DNA of 64,000 bases from Phytopseudomonas punonensis (GCF_900142655.1 NZ_FRBQ01000003.1:185750-249749), one strand, 5' to 3'; numbered from the stretch's first letter, positions 1 through 11,042 are shown. Notes: a model not told the origin generated them from the sequence alone. Numbers and translations: made by a program.

Positions 1-1
1 C

Positions 2-196
2 GGCGAAACCGATAACTTCACCTGCCCGCTGTGTGGGCATGAAGATGACATCAACGGTTTTCTATTCCTGCAACCCTGCGGGTTTTCCAATCTGGGCTTC
101 ATCTTCAATGGCTGGGCGCAGGCGCGCTTCACCTCGAGTTTTCTTGAAGAGTTCGCCGAGCGCCTAGGCTACCCGGTGGCCGTGGTAGAGGCTTGA
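2..196 (+). CDS. C-terminal end of a hypothetical protein (partial)
   Basis: An open frame runs from the left edge to a TGA at 194-196 and gives 64 residues. It carries a CPLC pair followed by another Cys (QPCGF), which suggests a small metal-binding knuckle, and ends in an ordinary soluble helix. The 5' part lies outside the window, so start and family cannot be judged. It reads in the same direction as guaB, but 160 bp and a good promoter separate the two, so it is probably a separate transcription unit. Function unknown. Confidence 0.55.
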   Translation, partial: GETDNFTCPLCGHEDDINGFLFLQPCGFSNLGFIFNGWAQARFTSSFLEEFAERLGYPVAVVEA

Positions 197-355
197 GCGA
201 AGCGCCGAGCCTCACCTGAAGTAGTGAGATCGGTGGAGAAGGGGGAGCTCTTCCTTGAGCCTGAGATAGTTCAGGCTGCACAAACGCGCATCGGTTCCCC
301 TGGCGTTGAGAATCACTGATGTTAAATGCCGAATGGTCTATCCCTATTCTTTACA

Positions 356-1891
<1,536 letters not shown>

Positions 1892-1967
1892 TTCCCAGCA
1901 TCATCTTCAACGGGGCTGTATCGACAGCCCCGCGTTGTTTCTGCTTCCACCTGACGAGAACAGAGTC

Positions 1968-3545
1968 ATGGCCCTCGACATTCACGCTCACCGTATCCTG
2001 ATCCTCGACTTCGGTTCCCAGTACACCCAGCTGATTGCCCGCCGTGTGCGCGAGATCGGCGTGTTCTGCGAACTGCACCCCTGGGACATGTCCGAAGAGG
2101 ACATCCGTGCCTTCGCCCCACGTGGCATCATTCTCGCCGGTGGCCCCGAGTCGGTTCACGAAGCCAACAGCCCACGCGCGCCACAGGCGGTTTTCGAACT
2201 CGGCGTACCATTGCTGGGCATCTGCTACGGCATGCAGACCATGGCCGAGCAACTGGGCGGCAAGGTTGCCGGCTCGGACCTGCGCGAGTTCGGTTACGCC
2301 CGCGTCGATGTAGTCGGCAAGAGCCGCCTGCTTGACGGCATCGAAGACCATGTCGACGCCGACGGCGTGCTGGGCCTGGACGTGTGGATGAGCCACGGTG
2401 ACAAAGTCATCCAGATGCCTGCCCAGTTCAACGTCCTGGCCAGCACCCCGAGCTGCCCGATTGCCGGCATGTTCGATGACGCGCGTGGTTACTACGGCGT
2501 GCAGTTCCACCCGGAAGTGACTCACACAAAGCAGGGCGGTCGCATCCTCACTCGCTTCGTGCAGGATATCTGCGGCTGCGAAGCCCTGTGGACGCCCTCC
2601 AACATCGTTGAAGACGCCATCGCCCAGGTGCGTGAGCAAGTCGGTTCGGCCAACGTGCTGCTGGGCCTGTCCGGCGGCGTCGACAGCTCCGTGGTTGCTG
2701 CGCTACTGCATCGTGCAATCGGTGACCAGCTGACCTGTGTGTTCGTCGACAACGGCCTGCTGCGCCTGCACGAAGGCGACCAGGTGATGGCCATGTTCAA
2801 GGAGAACATGGGCGTCAAAGTGATCCGCGCCGACGCCGAGAAGCAATTCCTCGACAACCTGGCCGGCGAAGCCGACCCGGAGAAGAAGCGCAAGATCATC
2901 GGCCGCACCTTCATCGATGTGTTCGATGCCGAAGCCAGCAAACTGGACAACATCCAGTTCCTCGCCCAGGGCACCATCTACCCGGACGTGATCGAGTCGG
3001 CTGGCGCCAAGAGCGGTAAGGCCCACGTGATCAAGTCGCACCACAACGTCGGTGGCTTGCCTGAGGAAATGAACCTCAAGCTGGTCGAGCCGCTGCGCGA
3101 ACTGTTCAAGGACGAAGTGCGCAAGATCGGCCTCGAACTGGGCCTGCCGTACGACATGGTCTACCGCCACCCCTTCCCGGGCCCGGGCCTGGGCGTGCGC
3201 ATCCTCGGTGAAGTGAAGAAGGAATACGCGGACATCCTGCGTCGCGCCGACCACATCTTCATCGAAGAGCTGCGCAAGGCCGACTGGTACCACAAGACCA
3301 GCCAGGCTTTCGTAGTTTTCCAGCCGGTCAAATCGGTTGGCGTGGTCGGTGACGGCCGTCGCTACGCCTGGGTCGTCGCCCTGCGCGCCGTGGAAACCGT
3401 GGACTTCATGACCGCACGCTGGGCGCACCTGCCCTATGAGCTGCTGGAGACCGTAAGCGGCCGGATCATCAACGAAATCGACGGTATCTCCCGCGTCACC
3501 TACGACGTGTCGAGCAAGCCGCCAGCGACCATTGAGTGGGAGTGA
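1968..3545 (+). CDS. guaA: GMP synthase (glutamine-hydrolysing)
   Basis: GuaA converts XMP to GMP using ATP and glutamine. The N-terminal class I glutamine amidotransferase has nucleophile Cys86 (GICYGMQ) with His181 and Glu183 (FHPE). The ATP pyrophosphatase domain has the PP-loop SGGVDS at 235-240, and a C-terminal dimerisation domain follows. At 525 residues from ATG 1968 it is the usual length. An 11-residue upstream extension is possible, but the [10 protein letters not shown] start is the conserved one. It follows guaB in the same operon and is closed by a strong terminator at 3586. Confidence 0.97.
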   Translation: MALDIHAHRILILDFGSQYTQLIARRVREIGVFCELHPWDMSEEDIRAFAPRGIILAGGPESVHEANSPRAPQAVFELGVPLLGICYGMQTMAEQLGGKVAGSDLREFGYARVDVVGKSRLLDGIEDHVDADGVLGLDVWMSHGDKVIQMPAQFNVLASTPSCPIAGMFDDARGYYGVQFHPEVTHTKQGGRILTRFVQDICGCEALWTPSNIVEDAIAQVREQVGSANVLLGLSGGVDSSVVAALLHRAIGDQLTCVFVDNGLLRLHEGDQVMAMFKENMGVKVIRADAEKQFLDNLAGEADPEKKRKIIGRTFIDVFDAEASKLDNIQFLAQGTIYPDVIESAGAKSGKAHVIKSHHNVGGLPEEMNLKLVEPLRELFKDEVRKIGLELGLPYDMVYRHPFPGPGLGVRILGEVKKEYADILRRADHIFIEELRKADWYHKTSQAFVVFQPVKSVGVVGDGRRYAWVVALRAVETVDFMTARWAHLPYELLETVSGRIINEIDGISRVTYDVSSKPPATIEWE

Positions 3546-3553
3546 TCCCACGT

Positions 3554-3567
3554 CCGGCCTAGGCCGG
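3554..3567. repeat. 14-bp perfect palindrome after guaA
   Basis: CCGGCCTAGGCCGG sits 9 bp after the guaA stop and 18 bp before the terminator stem. It may be a small extra hairpin or a protein site; no role can be assigned. Confidence 0.4.
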
Positions 3568-3585
3568 TAGTAAGTGGTCAGAAAA

Positions 3586-3621
3586 CCAAAAGCCCGCGTA
3601 ATGCGGGCTTTTGGGGTTTTT
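3586..3621 (+). terminator. intrinsic terminator of guaBA
   Basis: A perfect 12-bp stem (3586-3597 with 3603-3614) has a 5-nt loop GTAAT and is followed by a T-run (3617-3621). It is placed 40 bp after guaA, between convergent guaA and the GGDEF-EAL gene, whose stop is 75 bp further on. Confidence 0.9.
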
Positions 3622-3697
3622 GGGTTTTGCACATTCAGTTCGCGTACACACGGTTCTCAGAACGTGGGCATGCGTTGCGCCTCGCCCTACCAGCGCA

Positions 3698-5644
3698 TCA
3701 AACCGCCTGCGCCTTGGCCAACTGCTCGCCTTCCAGCCAGGCGCCGATTTCGCTGGCAGGCATGGGTTTGGCGAACAGATAGCCCTGGGCCCAGGTGCAG
3801 CCGAGGTTTTTCAGGGCGGCGAGTTCTGCTGCGGTCTCCACGCCTTCGACGATGCATTCCAACTGCATGTCTTGGCACAAGGCAACCAGCGACTTGACGA
3901 TCTTGAAGCTGGCCGGGTCGAGGTGGATGTCGGTGACGAAGGTTCGGTCAACCTTGAGTTTGGTTAGCGACAGCGCGTGGATGTGGCTCAGGCTGGAATA
4001 GCCGGTGCCGAAGTCGTCGAGGGAAATACCGCAGTCCAGTTCGCGCAACCGGCTGATGGTCCGCTGAGTCTGCGGCAGGTCCTGGATGGCCGCGGTTTCG
4101 GTGATTTCCAGATCGAGGCAGGCCGGGGGGAAGCGGCTGCTTCTGATCAGCTCGACGATCTGCTGGGCGGCGTCTTCCGAGCCACAGTCATGGGCGGACA
4201 GGTTGAAGGACAGGCGCATGCCCGCAGGCCAGCTCGTAGCGGCCTCCAGCGCCTTGCTCAGCAACGGCAGCGTGAGGCGATTGACCAGGCCAGCGCGCTC
4301 GGCAATCGGGATGAATTCACAGGGCGACACGTTACCCAGTTCGGGGCTTTCCCAACGTGCCAGTGCCTCGAAGGCGACGGTTTGCTCAGTCTGAATATCC
4401 ACGATGGGCTGGAACACCACGTGAAACTCACGATCCAGATCGGCCCTGCGCAGTGCCTGTTCGGTCAAGCCTTCGCGATTGAGCTGCTGGCGATGGTCGG
4501 CGCTGAACAGGCAGACCGTTCCAGGGCGCTGGCGCTTGCTCTGATACAGGGCATAGTCGGCGTATTCATAAACCTGCATGGCGCTGGATGCCTGATCCGG
4601 GAAGGTTGCGATGCCCAGTGACCCACTGATCTGAATCGGGATGTCCACCAGCAGGAACGGCTCGCGCAGGCTGGCGCAGATTTTCTCGCCAAACGCCCGT
4701 AACTGATCGTCGCTCATGGCCTGCGTGATGATCAGGGCAAACTCGTCGCCGCCCAGCCGGGCCAGGTGAACACCTTCGTCGAGCAGCCCCGTCAGGCGCT
4801 GGCCGACCTGATAGAGCAGCCTGTCGCCCACGCTATGGCCATAGAGATCGTTGACCGGCTTGAAGCCATCCAGGTCGATCAGCCCCACGGCCAGGCGAGT
4901 CTGCTGCTTGCTGGCGCGGGACAGCTGCGTGTCGAGGCGCGAAAAAAACTGCCGTCGGTTAGCCAGTCCGGTCAGGCTGTCCTGGTTGGCCAGGTGCAGG
5001 TTTTCCTCGCTGAGTTTTGCCGTTTGCGCCTGCATGTTCACCAGCCGGGTGAAGTCGGCGTATTGCGCCTTGAGGATGATCAGCATGGCGATGGACACCA
5101 GCAGCACGTCGATCGCTGTGGCCACGAAGGTCATGATGTTGGTGGACGCGAAGAACACCACGAAGGCCGTGTTGACCACCGCCGTGGTGGCCAGGGCGGC
5201 TGGCAGCAGGTGCATCATGCAGAAAATGCAGCCGATGACGGTGATCGCCATATAAAAGGCGACATGCGCCTGGGTGTAGCCGTCGCCATAGGGGAACAGC
5301 GCCAGCGACCAGGCGGTGAACGCCACGGCTACGAAGGGCGCGAGCATATTGGTGCGTTTCAGCTCTTTCAGCATCTGCGCCGGGCTGCGCGCCTGCCCGC
5401 GTGTGCGTACCCATTCCACAGCACGGATCACGCCGAACAACGTCATGATCAACGGGCAATAGACCACCAGCCAGCGCGGTGCGACCGCAAAGTGGGTGCC
5501 CGCCAGCATCAGGGTGTTGACCAGCAGGATGAAATACATCATCGGCAATTGGCGAGCCAGCGCAATGTATTGCGCCTTGACCAGGCCAGGGTTGTCCTTG
5601 GGCACGGACATTAACGCCCGCACGGCGAGCAGTGTTTTGTTCAT
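3698..5644 (-). CDS. membrane-bound GGDEF-EAL protein (c-di-GMP turnover)
   Basis: This is a 648-residue composite signalling protein. About residues 25-190 form several hydrophobic segments (an uncharacterised membrane sensor). A diguanylate cyclase domain with intact RLGGDEF near residue 297 follows, then an EAL phosphodiesterase domain beginning FEALARW near 420. The EAL domain keeps the expected acidic signature, including LEITE, DDFGTGYSS near 541 and VEGVET, so it looks catalytically competent. The allosteric RxxD inhibition site normally found five residues before the GGDEF signature is absent (Asp and Val occupy the two key positions). It stands alone, convergent with guaA. Whether net activity is synthesis or breakdown of c-di-GMP cannot be read from sequence. 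Confidence 0.93.
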   Translation of the reverse strand: MNKTLLAVRALMSVPKDNPGLVKAQYIALARQLPMMYFILLVNTLMLAGTHFAVAPRWLVVYCPLIMTLFGVIRAVEWVRTRGQARSPAQMLKELKRTNMLAPFVAVAFTAWSLALFPYGDGYTQAHVAFYMAITVIGCIFCMMHLLPAALATTAVVNTAFVVFFASTNIMTFVATAIDVLLVSIAMLIILKAQYADFTRLVNMQAQTAKLSEENLHLANQDSLTGLANRRQFFSRLDTQLSRASKQQTRLAVGLIDLDGFKPVNDLYGHSVGDRLLYQVGQRLTGLLDEGVHLARLGGDEFALIITQAMSDDQLRAFGEKICASLREPFLLVDIPIQISGSLGIATFPDQASSAMQVYEYADYALYQSKRQRPGTVCLFSADHRQQLNREGLTEQALRRADLDREFHVVFQPIVDIQTEQTVAFEALARWESPELGNVSPCEFIPIAERAGLVNRLTLPLLSKALEAATSWPAGMRLSFNLSAHDCGSEDAAQQIVELIRSSRFPPACLDLEITETAAIQDLPQTQRTISRLRELDCGISLDDFGTGYSSLSHIHALSLTKLKVDRTFVTDIHLDPASFKIVKSLVALCQDMQLECIVEGVETAAELAALKNLGCTWAQGYLFAKPMPASEIGAWLEGEQLAKAQAV

Positions 5645-5923
5645 CAGGCGACGCTCTGAAAATAGACCAGATAAATAACCGAGCGGATCATCCTTTCCAG
5701 CCTGGACAGAGCAGGGCTAAACGCTGCTCTCATGGGATCGTGTCGGCCGATCTTCAGGTTTCTGCAATCTCTACGACTGGTGGCATTTTGATTTCGTTCC
5801 ATCATCCGGTCGCGACAGGGCGCGCGAGGCAGACTCAACGCGAATCAGGCGGTTGATTCGGGGCGCTCGGCGGGCCTGCGCCTAGGCTCTGTACTGACCC
5901 TAAGGCTTAGGGGCGCGAACATG

Positions 5924-5948
5924 AAGCCTGCTTGGTCGCGGGCTTTTT
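5924..5948 (+). terminator. orphan rho-independent terminator (possible sRNA 3' end)
   Basis: An 8-bp stem AAGCCTGC/GCGGGCTT (one G-T pair), loop TTGGTC, is followed by TTTTT. No plus-strand gene precedes it: the neighbouring gene to the left is on the minus strand. It could end a small RNA that includes the two hairpins just upstream, or be the leftover of a lost gene. Confidence 0.45.
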
Positions 5949-6075
5949 GCATCCCAAGCCCGAAATGGGCAGGCGACGTTGTCGGCAGTGTCGCGACGAT
6001 ATGGCCTCTCCAGATGGCCCCCTCCGCTCTGGATCAGCCGTTCAAATCTTTTATGTAACAGTCGGGAACTTTGTT

Positions 6076-6094
6076 AGTAATGACTATCGTTGTG
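6076..6094 (+). promoter_or_regulatory. Fur-box-like operator
   Basis: AGTAATGACTATCGTTGTG matches the 19-bp Fur consensus GATAATGATAATCATTATC at 12 positions by eye. It lies 105 bp before the start of a siderophore receptor gene, where Fur control is expected. Confidence 0.5.
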
Positions 6095-6199
6095 ATAAAG
6101 ATTTTCGAATATGATTGTTGTATGACCTCTACTGGCTTTTTGCGGCGGCGCGGAATGATGCTAACGGCAGGGGCCTTCCAACAATCAAGGATCTTGAGC

Positions 6200-8351
6200 A
6201 TGACTCATTGCAAACCCAGGGCCATTCCCGCAACCGTGTCCTGGCAGCGGACTGCTACGGCCGCTCTGTTCTGCGCTCCTCTGGTTGGCGTGCCCCTGAG
6301 TGTGAGTGCTCAGGAGGCCACCACCATCAGTGAAGAGGAGGCCTATCGCCTCGCGCCGATCATCGTCAACTCGCAGGCGGCAGCCAGCGACGACAGCACT
6401 TCGGTAGTCGCTCAGGAGCTTTGGGTGGGTGGCAAGGTGGCGACCAACGTCCTTCAATACGCCAGCGTCGGTTTCCGTTATCACGCAGAAGGAAATCGAG
6501 CAGCGCGGTGCCAGTACGACTGAAGAAGTGTTGAAGTACACGCCGGGCGTTATTGCCGACTACTACAGCACCGACGATCGCAACGACTACTTCCAGATTA
6601 GGGGTTTCAATGCCACGACTTACCGCGACGGTCTGACCCTGGGCTCGATGCGCGGCGTGCGTGAGGATTCGTTCGCCTACGAGCGTGTCGAAGTATTGCG
6701 TGGGGCCAACTCGACGTTGTTTGGCCCGGCCGATCCAGGTGGCTCGGTGAACTTCGTGACCAAGAAGCCGCGTTTCGACAAGTTCGGGCAAGTCTATGCG
6801 AGCTACGGTTCCTTCAATCACAAGGAGACCGGTATCGACGTCGGTGATTCGCTGAATGCGGATCAGACGCTCGCGTATCGATTCACCGGTAAGTTTCAGG
6901 ACAGCGATCGGGAATATGACCACTCACAAGACGATAACAACTTCGTCATGGGGGGACTGACCTGGGCGCCGACGGCTTTTACCTCGGCCACCCTGGTGGT
7001 GGATCACCTGCGCCAGGACAGCACGCCGAACAGCGGCGGTTACCCGATGGACAGGGAGTATGATCGCGACGAGTTCTTTGGCGAGCCGACCTACAACTTC
7101 CATGATGTCGAGCGCACGAACATCAGTGGCAGCTTCAGCCACAACTTTGACAATGGCTTCACGTTGAGCAGTAACCTGCGCTATAGCGATTTGTCCGATG
7201 AGTACGGCTACGCCTATATCAGTGATGCGGCCGGGCATACCGGAACGGTAGTTGACCGCGGCTACCTGGGTTATGACAGTGAAGCCAAACAGTTCAATGG
7301 CAACGTCATCCTGCAATATGATGCGCGCTTCGAGAACATCGATAGCAGCAGCATCGTGGGTGTCGAGTATCTCGACGCCTCGAGCAAGGGAGTTTCCGTA
7401 TATGGTTCGGCAGATCCAATTGATGTAGCCAATCCGCGGTATACCGGCGTTTCTGCACCGATCATTTATGAGAACAAGGACCGAGACAACAAGGTCAAGT
7501 CCGTATTCCTGCAGCAGAATCTGTCGTTCTACGAGCGTTTCATTGTCACGTTCGGTATGCGCAACGACTCCATGGACGTTTCGGAAACCGACCACCTAGC
7601 TGCAAGCAAGGCGTCTGATCACTACTCGGAAAACTCCCTCCGTGGTGCATTGACCTATATCGTCACTGACGAAGTCTCCACCTACATCAGCATGGTCGAG
7701 TCCGTCGCTCCTCCTGAGGTGGGCACTACTCCAGAGCGCGGCACGCAATATGAGGTCGGAGTGAAGTATTCGCCGACAGCGATCAATGCGCTGTTCTCTG
7801 CCGCAGTCTATGAGCTGACTCAGGAAGATGTCGCCACAGCGGACGTGCAACAGAACGGTGTTATCGACCAGCAGACCGTGGGTGAGCAGCGTGTGCGTGG
7901 CCTCGAGCTGGAGGCCAAGGCCGAGTTGACCGATAACCTGAGCCTGGTGGGTGGCTACACCTACATGGACACCGAGGTGCTGCGCGGTGCGCTGCAGGTA
8001 TGGAACGGCGCGGCCTATGATGTCGTATCGATCAAGGGCAACAGGTTGGTTACCGCTCCGAAACATTCGGCCTCGCTCTGGAGTTACTACAGCGTGCCGG
8101 GAACGGACGTCAGTGTCGGTCTGGGCGCCCGTTATGTAGGGTCCTATTACTTCAACGATCTCAACGACAACGGCGAGAGCAAAGGCACCACGGTATTTGA
8201 TGCCGCGTTCAACTACCAGATCGCCAAGGGCACAGACCTGGCCATCAACCTCAACAACCTCTTCGACGAGCAGCACGTGGTCGGTCGCGGTAGTGCGAAC
8301 TACTACAACTCTGGCCGCGAAATCACCGCCAAGGTGAGTTACAACTGGTAA
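6200..8351 (+). pseudogene. TonB-dependent siderophore receptor, frameshifted
   Basis: The receptor is encoded in two frames. ATG 6200 (SD AAGGATC) gives a signal peptide cleaved after Ala37 (VSA-QE), a TonB-box-like stretch (LAPIIVNSQ) and the start of the plug (ELWVGGKVATN). The frame then becomes wrong at about 6450-6455. The plug resumes one frame over with NTPASVSVITQKE and runs as a normal plug and 22-strand barrel to the terminal aromatic (KVSYNW). Removing one base near 6455 restores a continuous protein of about 716 residues, the usual size; no STN signalling domain is present. Such receptors import ferric siderophores across the outer membrane. The break is either a real inactivating mutation or a sequencing error. 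Confidence 0.85.
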
Positions 8352-8450
8352 GTGGGTGCAGCGTCGCCTGAGCGTTTTTTAGCGTTCGGGTGGTGTTCAG
8401 GGCTGCTATCGTCCTGCGAGGCGGGGCCGTTTCTAAATGCATCACCCATG

Positions 8451-8487
8451 AAAAAGGCGCGAATCGTTAGTCGATTCGCGCCTTTTT
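8451..8487. terminator. bidirectional terminator
   Basis: A perfect 16-bp stem (8451-8466 with 8472-8487) with loop TTAGT has A-run and T-run arms. It serves both the receptor gene (+) and the convergent PH-domain gene (-). Confidence 0.9.
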
Positions 8488-8528
8488 CATTTATTCGTTG
8501 CTATCCGGCTCGTCGTTAGGCGTCAGCG

Positions 8529-8900
8529 TCAGCCGAAGACATGCGCCGAGATGAGCTTGGAAATTTCCACGATTGCCGTCTTGCCGGTGAACTCGAATTT
8601 CACTTTGCCGAGCGAGGAGAAATGGATCTCCAGTTCAGCGTCCAGATCGAAGGTGCCGGAGGTTTCGATCGAGTAGGCGACGATGTTCTTGTAGGGCAGG
8701 GAGGTGAAGTCCTTCTTGCTGCCGGTAAGGCCCTGCACGTTCACGGCGATGATGCGCTTGTTGGTGAATACCACGCCGTCGCGCAGGGATTTGTAGGAGT
8801 CGATGACCTGTTCGTTTTCAAGCAGCAGGGCGCTGACGCGTTGGGCATATTCGTCGTTCTGCTTGAGTTTGAAAAAGCTTTTGTTATTGAAATCGATCAT
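8529..8900 (-). CDS. PH domain-containing protein (bacterial PH, DUF1696-like)
   Basis: A protein of 123 residues from ATG 8900, which has GAGAG just upstream; a longer frame to 8975 lacks support. The sequence is an alternating beta-rich fold with the phrase VVFTNKRIIAVNVQGLTG and SLPYKNIVAYSIE, typical of bacterial pleckstrin-homology proteins of the YvbH/DUF1696 group. No signal peptide or membrane segment is seen. The role of these proteins is not established. It is convergent with the TonB receptor and has no obvious operon partner. Confidence 0.75.
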   Translation of the reverse strand: MIDFNNKSFFKLKQNDEYAQRVSALLLENEQVIDSYKSLRDGVVFTNKRIIAVNVQGLTGSKKDFTSLPYKNIVAYSIETSGTFDLDAELEIHFSSLGKVKFEFTGKTAIVEISKLISAHVFG

Positions 8901-9026
8901 CCACGGTCTCTCAATTGGCCAAGGTTTAGTCGTCCTCGTAGGAAACTGCTGCAGTGCTGTTTTGGCAAGCTGCAAATCGGCAGGGTTCAGCGTCGATCAA
9001 TGTCCTCTAGCCGAGCCTTGCGGGTG

Positions 9027-9626
9027 TCACTGGCTGCGCTCAACCATCCCGAGAATGATCGCCTGCAGTTCATCCCGTGCCTGCGCTTCACTGATATCGC
9101 CGGCCACCGCGGCGTCGCTGAGCGAGTCGGCGGCGCCGAGCATGGCCCACAGGCTGGCGGCTGATATACCGCTGGGCGTGCAGAAGGGGGCCAGAATCGT
9201 GGCGCATTTTTCGATGAAGGCATGCTGGTACTGCTTTTTCACGGCTGCCAGTTCGGGGGAGCCGTTGAGGGCTGCCACGACATCGGATATTTCCCGCCCC
9301 TGGGTCAGCACGCAATTGACGTAGCTGGCGGCGATGACGCGGCTCTTGTCCTGCAGGTTTGCGGCAGCAGCTTCGATGGCTGCGTCGAAGAGTTGCGTCT
9401 GGCGCTCGTCGTAATCCTGGTACAGCGCCGCCAACAGCCCATTGCGGGTACCGAAATGGTCATACACCACCGGCTTGGTCACGCCCGCGGCCTCGGCCAG
9501 CCTGCCCAGCGTCAGGGCGTCCGTACCCTCGTTGCCGATCAACTGCCACGCCACTTCGAGGAGCTGGCGCGTGCGCTCCTCTCGTGGCAGGCGGCGACGT
9601 GGCGATTGGTTGTGCTGCGGACTCAT
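9027..9626 (-). CDS. TetR/AcrR family transcriptional regulator
   Basis: A 199-residue repressor. The N-terminal helix-turn-helix (about residues 15-62) shows the TetR signature LTLGRLAEAAGVTKPVVYDHFGTR. The C-terminal ligand-binding part is helical and not assignable to a known ligand. The start ATG 9626 has CGGAG at good spacing. It lies 16 bp downstream of the flavodoxin-like quinone reductase gene on the same strand, so the pair is probably an autoregulated operon controlled from the repeats at 10261-10292. Confidence 0.9.
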   Translation of the reverse strand: MSPQHNQSPRRRLPREERTRQLLEVAWQLIGNEGTDALTLGRLAEAAGVTKPVVYDHFGTRNGLLAALYQDYDERQTQLFDAAIEAAAANLQDKSRVIAASYVNCVLTQGREISDVVAALNGSPELAAVKKQYQHAFIEKCATILAPFCTPSGISAASLWAMLGAADSLSDAAVAGDISEAQARDELQAIILGMVERSQ

Positions 9627-9642
9627 CGATACTCCGGGTGGT

Positions 9643-10239
9643 TCAGGATGGCTCGGCGAACAGCTTACGGCCTATCGCCCGTGCCGTCTCCAGATGCGCC
9701 TCGGGATAGCCCGGGTCCGATGCCAGCAGAAGGTGCGATGAAGCCACCGGGGCGCCGCAGTAATCGAAGATTCCGTGCTCGATCTGCGTCTTCATCGCCT
9801 GCCCGTAAGCGTGGCGTGTGAAGGTGCCGGCGTCCGCACCACCAATGGCCACCAGGTGGACGGGGAGGCGCTGCAGCTTCTTTACCAGCTTGCCGTTCTC
9901 GGCCTCCTCATAGGCCCAGCCGCTGGTGAACACGCGGTCGATCCAGCCCTTGAGCTGGCCCGGGAAGGACCACCAGTAGATCGGGTAGACCAGCACCAGC
10001 GCGTCAGCCCGTTCGAGACGGGCGTGCTCGGCGGCGACATCGGCCGGCACCGGGCCGCGTTTCTGGAACAGGGCGATGTCTGCCTCGCCATAAGTCGGGT
10101 CGAAGCCCTCGGCCGTCAGGTCGGCGAGCGCCACCGAGTGTGTAGGCGCCGAGCTGCGCACGCCATCGGCAAGCTGCGCAGCAACGGCGTGGGTGAGCGA
10201 GTATGGGGTCGGATGGGTGAAAACGATCAGGGCGTGCAT
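9643..10239 (-). CDS. NAD(P)H dehydrogenase (quinone)-like flavoprotein
   Basis: 198 residues with a flavodoxin-like fold of the NQO1/KefF/MdaB group. It begins MHALIVFTHP, has the FMN/FAD-binding and active-site stretch YPIYWWSFPGQLKGWIDRVF near residue 80-100, and then FTSGWAYEE. Such enzymes reduce quinones or electrophiles by two electrons in the cytoplasm. The ATG at 10239 is preferred over 10245 because GGAGG (10248-10252) is 8 nt before it but only 2 nt before the other. The TetR gene follows in the operon and probably senses a toxic quinone or similar electrophile (inference). Confidence 0.88.
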   Translation of the reverse strand: MHALIVFTHPTPYSLTHAVAAQLADGVRSSAPTHSVALADLTAEGFDPTYGEADIALFQKRGPVPADVAAEHARLERADALVLVYPIYWWSFPGQLKGWIDRVFTSGWAYEEAENGKLVKKLQRLPVHLVAIGGADAGTFTRHAYGQAMKTQIEHGIFDYCGAPVASSHLLLASDPGYPEAHLETARAIGRKLFAEPS

Positions 10240-10260
10240 GGGCATTACCTCCAGTAGGGA

Positions 10261-10292
10261 TTACCTACTACTGGTAACTTACTTTTGGTAGG
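10261..10292. promoter_or_regulatory. candidate TetR operator
   Basis: Overlapping inverted repeats lie directly upstream of the quinone reductase gene: TTACC(10261-10265)-7-GGTAA(10273-10277), and ACCTAC(10263-10268) with GTAGGT(10287-10292). Position and symmetry fit autorepression by the TetR protein encoded in the same operon. Confidence 0.5.
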
Positions 10293-10379
10293 TTTTCGAG
10301 CCTGACTTGTTAACTGCTCGTTCTGCATGCCGGATAATGGCGCGTTGCCTGCGCGAAGGTACGCAAATAAGCGCCCGAC

Positions 10380-11042
10380 TCAGAGGTGTGCTGGAACCCA
10401 GGGGCCGCGTACGGGGATATCGGGAAACGGGGTGTCCAGAACACGCAGTTCGGCATCCTTCGGCGTGTTGTCGCCCGCACCTTGAATGCTGACGATGTCT
10501 TGCGGGCAGGCTGAGAAGGCGACGAAGCAGTCCATCTCCGCGCGCAGGGTGATGGAGTCGCCAGGGCGGGTAACGGTTGGCAGGGTCTGCAGATGGATGT
10601 TGTCCGGCTGTACGCGGATGTTCATGAAGATGTTGAACGAGGCGAGATTGCGGCGCGGCGGGGTGACGCCCAGTTCCAGCATGCCTTCGAACAGGTTGTC
10701 CGCACAGTTGCGGTGATAGTGCGTGCAGCCCAGCAGCTCATAGCGGCGCCGGTCGCAGGCTGCCATGAAGGTGTCGTGAACGCCCGGCGAGGTGTCCTCG
10801 ACCAGGGTGAGAATCGGGTGGCGCTCGCTGGTGACGAAGCTGTCGCCGACCACCGGATTGAGGTGCTGGTTGTAGACGCGCGTCGCTTCCATGCACATGC
10901 ATTCGTCGAGGTCGTAGGCATTCCATGCCCAGCAGTCGACAACCTGCGTACCGTAAGTGTTGATGACCTGTACCGACTGGCCGGCGCGCAGGCGTACAGC
11001 CTTGCCGTGACCGGCGGGAATGATGGTGGATGAAGTAGTCAT
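10380..11042 (-). CDS. DUF1989 (urea carboxylase-associated) protein, third paralogue
   Basis: A 220-residue member of DUF1989, the family that includes the urea carboxylase-associated proteins now linked to carboxyguanidine deimination (CgdA/CgdB). Family-like elements seen here are GVHD at 87-90, Cys96, HRNCADN at 110-116, FNIF near 137 and SACPQD at 177-182. Several His/Cys/Asp residues could bind a metal. It is the last gene of the ABC transporter operon, 20 bp after a permease gene. It resembles the first paralogue (13025-13663) far more than the middle one. No urea or guanidine carboxylase is nearby, so the substrate is unknown; hydrolysis of a C-N bond in the imported compound is only an inference. 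Confidence 0.85.
   Translation of the reverse strand: MTTSSTIIPAGHGKAVRLRAGQSVQVINTYGTQVVDCWAWNAYDLDECMCMEATRVYNQHLNPVVGDSFVTSERHPILTLVEDTSPGVHDTFMAACDRRRYELLGCTHYHRNCADNLFEGMLELGVTPPRRNLASFNIFMNIRVQPDNIHLQTLPTVTRPGDSITLRAEMDCFVAFSACPQDIVSIQGAGDNTPKDAELRVLDTPFPDIPVRGPWVPAHL

Larger units (their letters stand above)
5645..6199. other. intergenic region: upstream of GGDEF-EAL gene and of TonB receptor
   Basis: This 555-bp gap between divergent genes holds no convincing ORF. It contains an inverted repeat CGAATCA/TGATTCG (5841-5860), a 15-bp palindrome CCCTAAGGCTTAGGG (5898-5912), an orphan plus-strand terminator (5924-5948), and a Fur-box-like site (6076-6094) close to the receptor gene. Confidence 0.6.

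Noticed and set aside
6440..6460. Programmed frameshift in the first TonB receptor
   Set aside because: No slippery heptamer or stimulatory structure at the join, and no precedent in this family; a mutation or sequence error is simpler.
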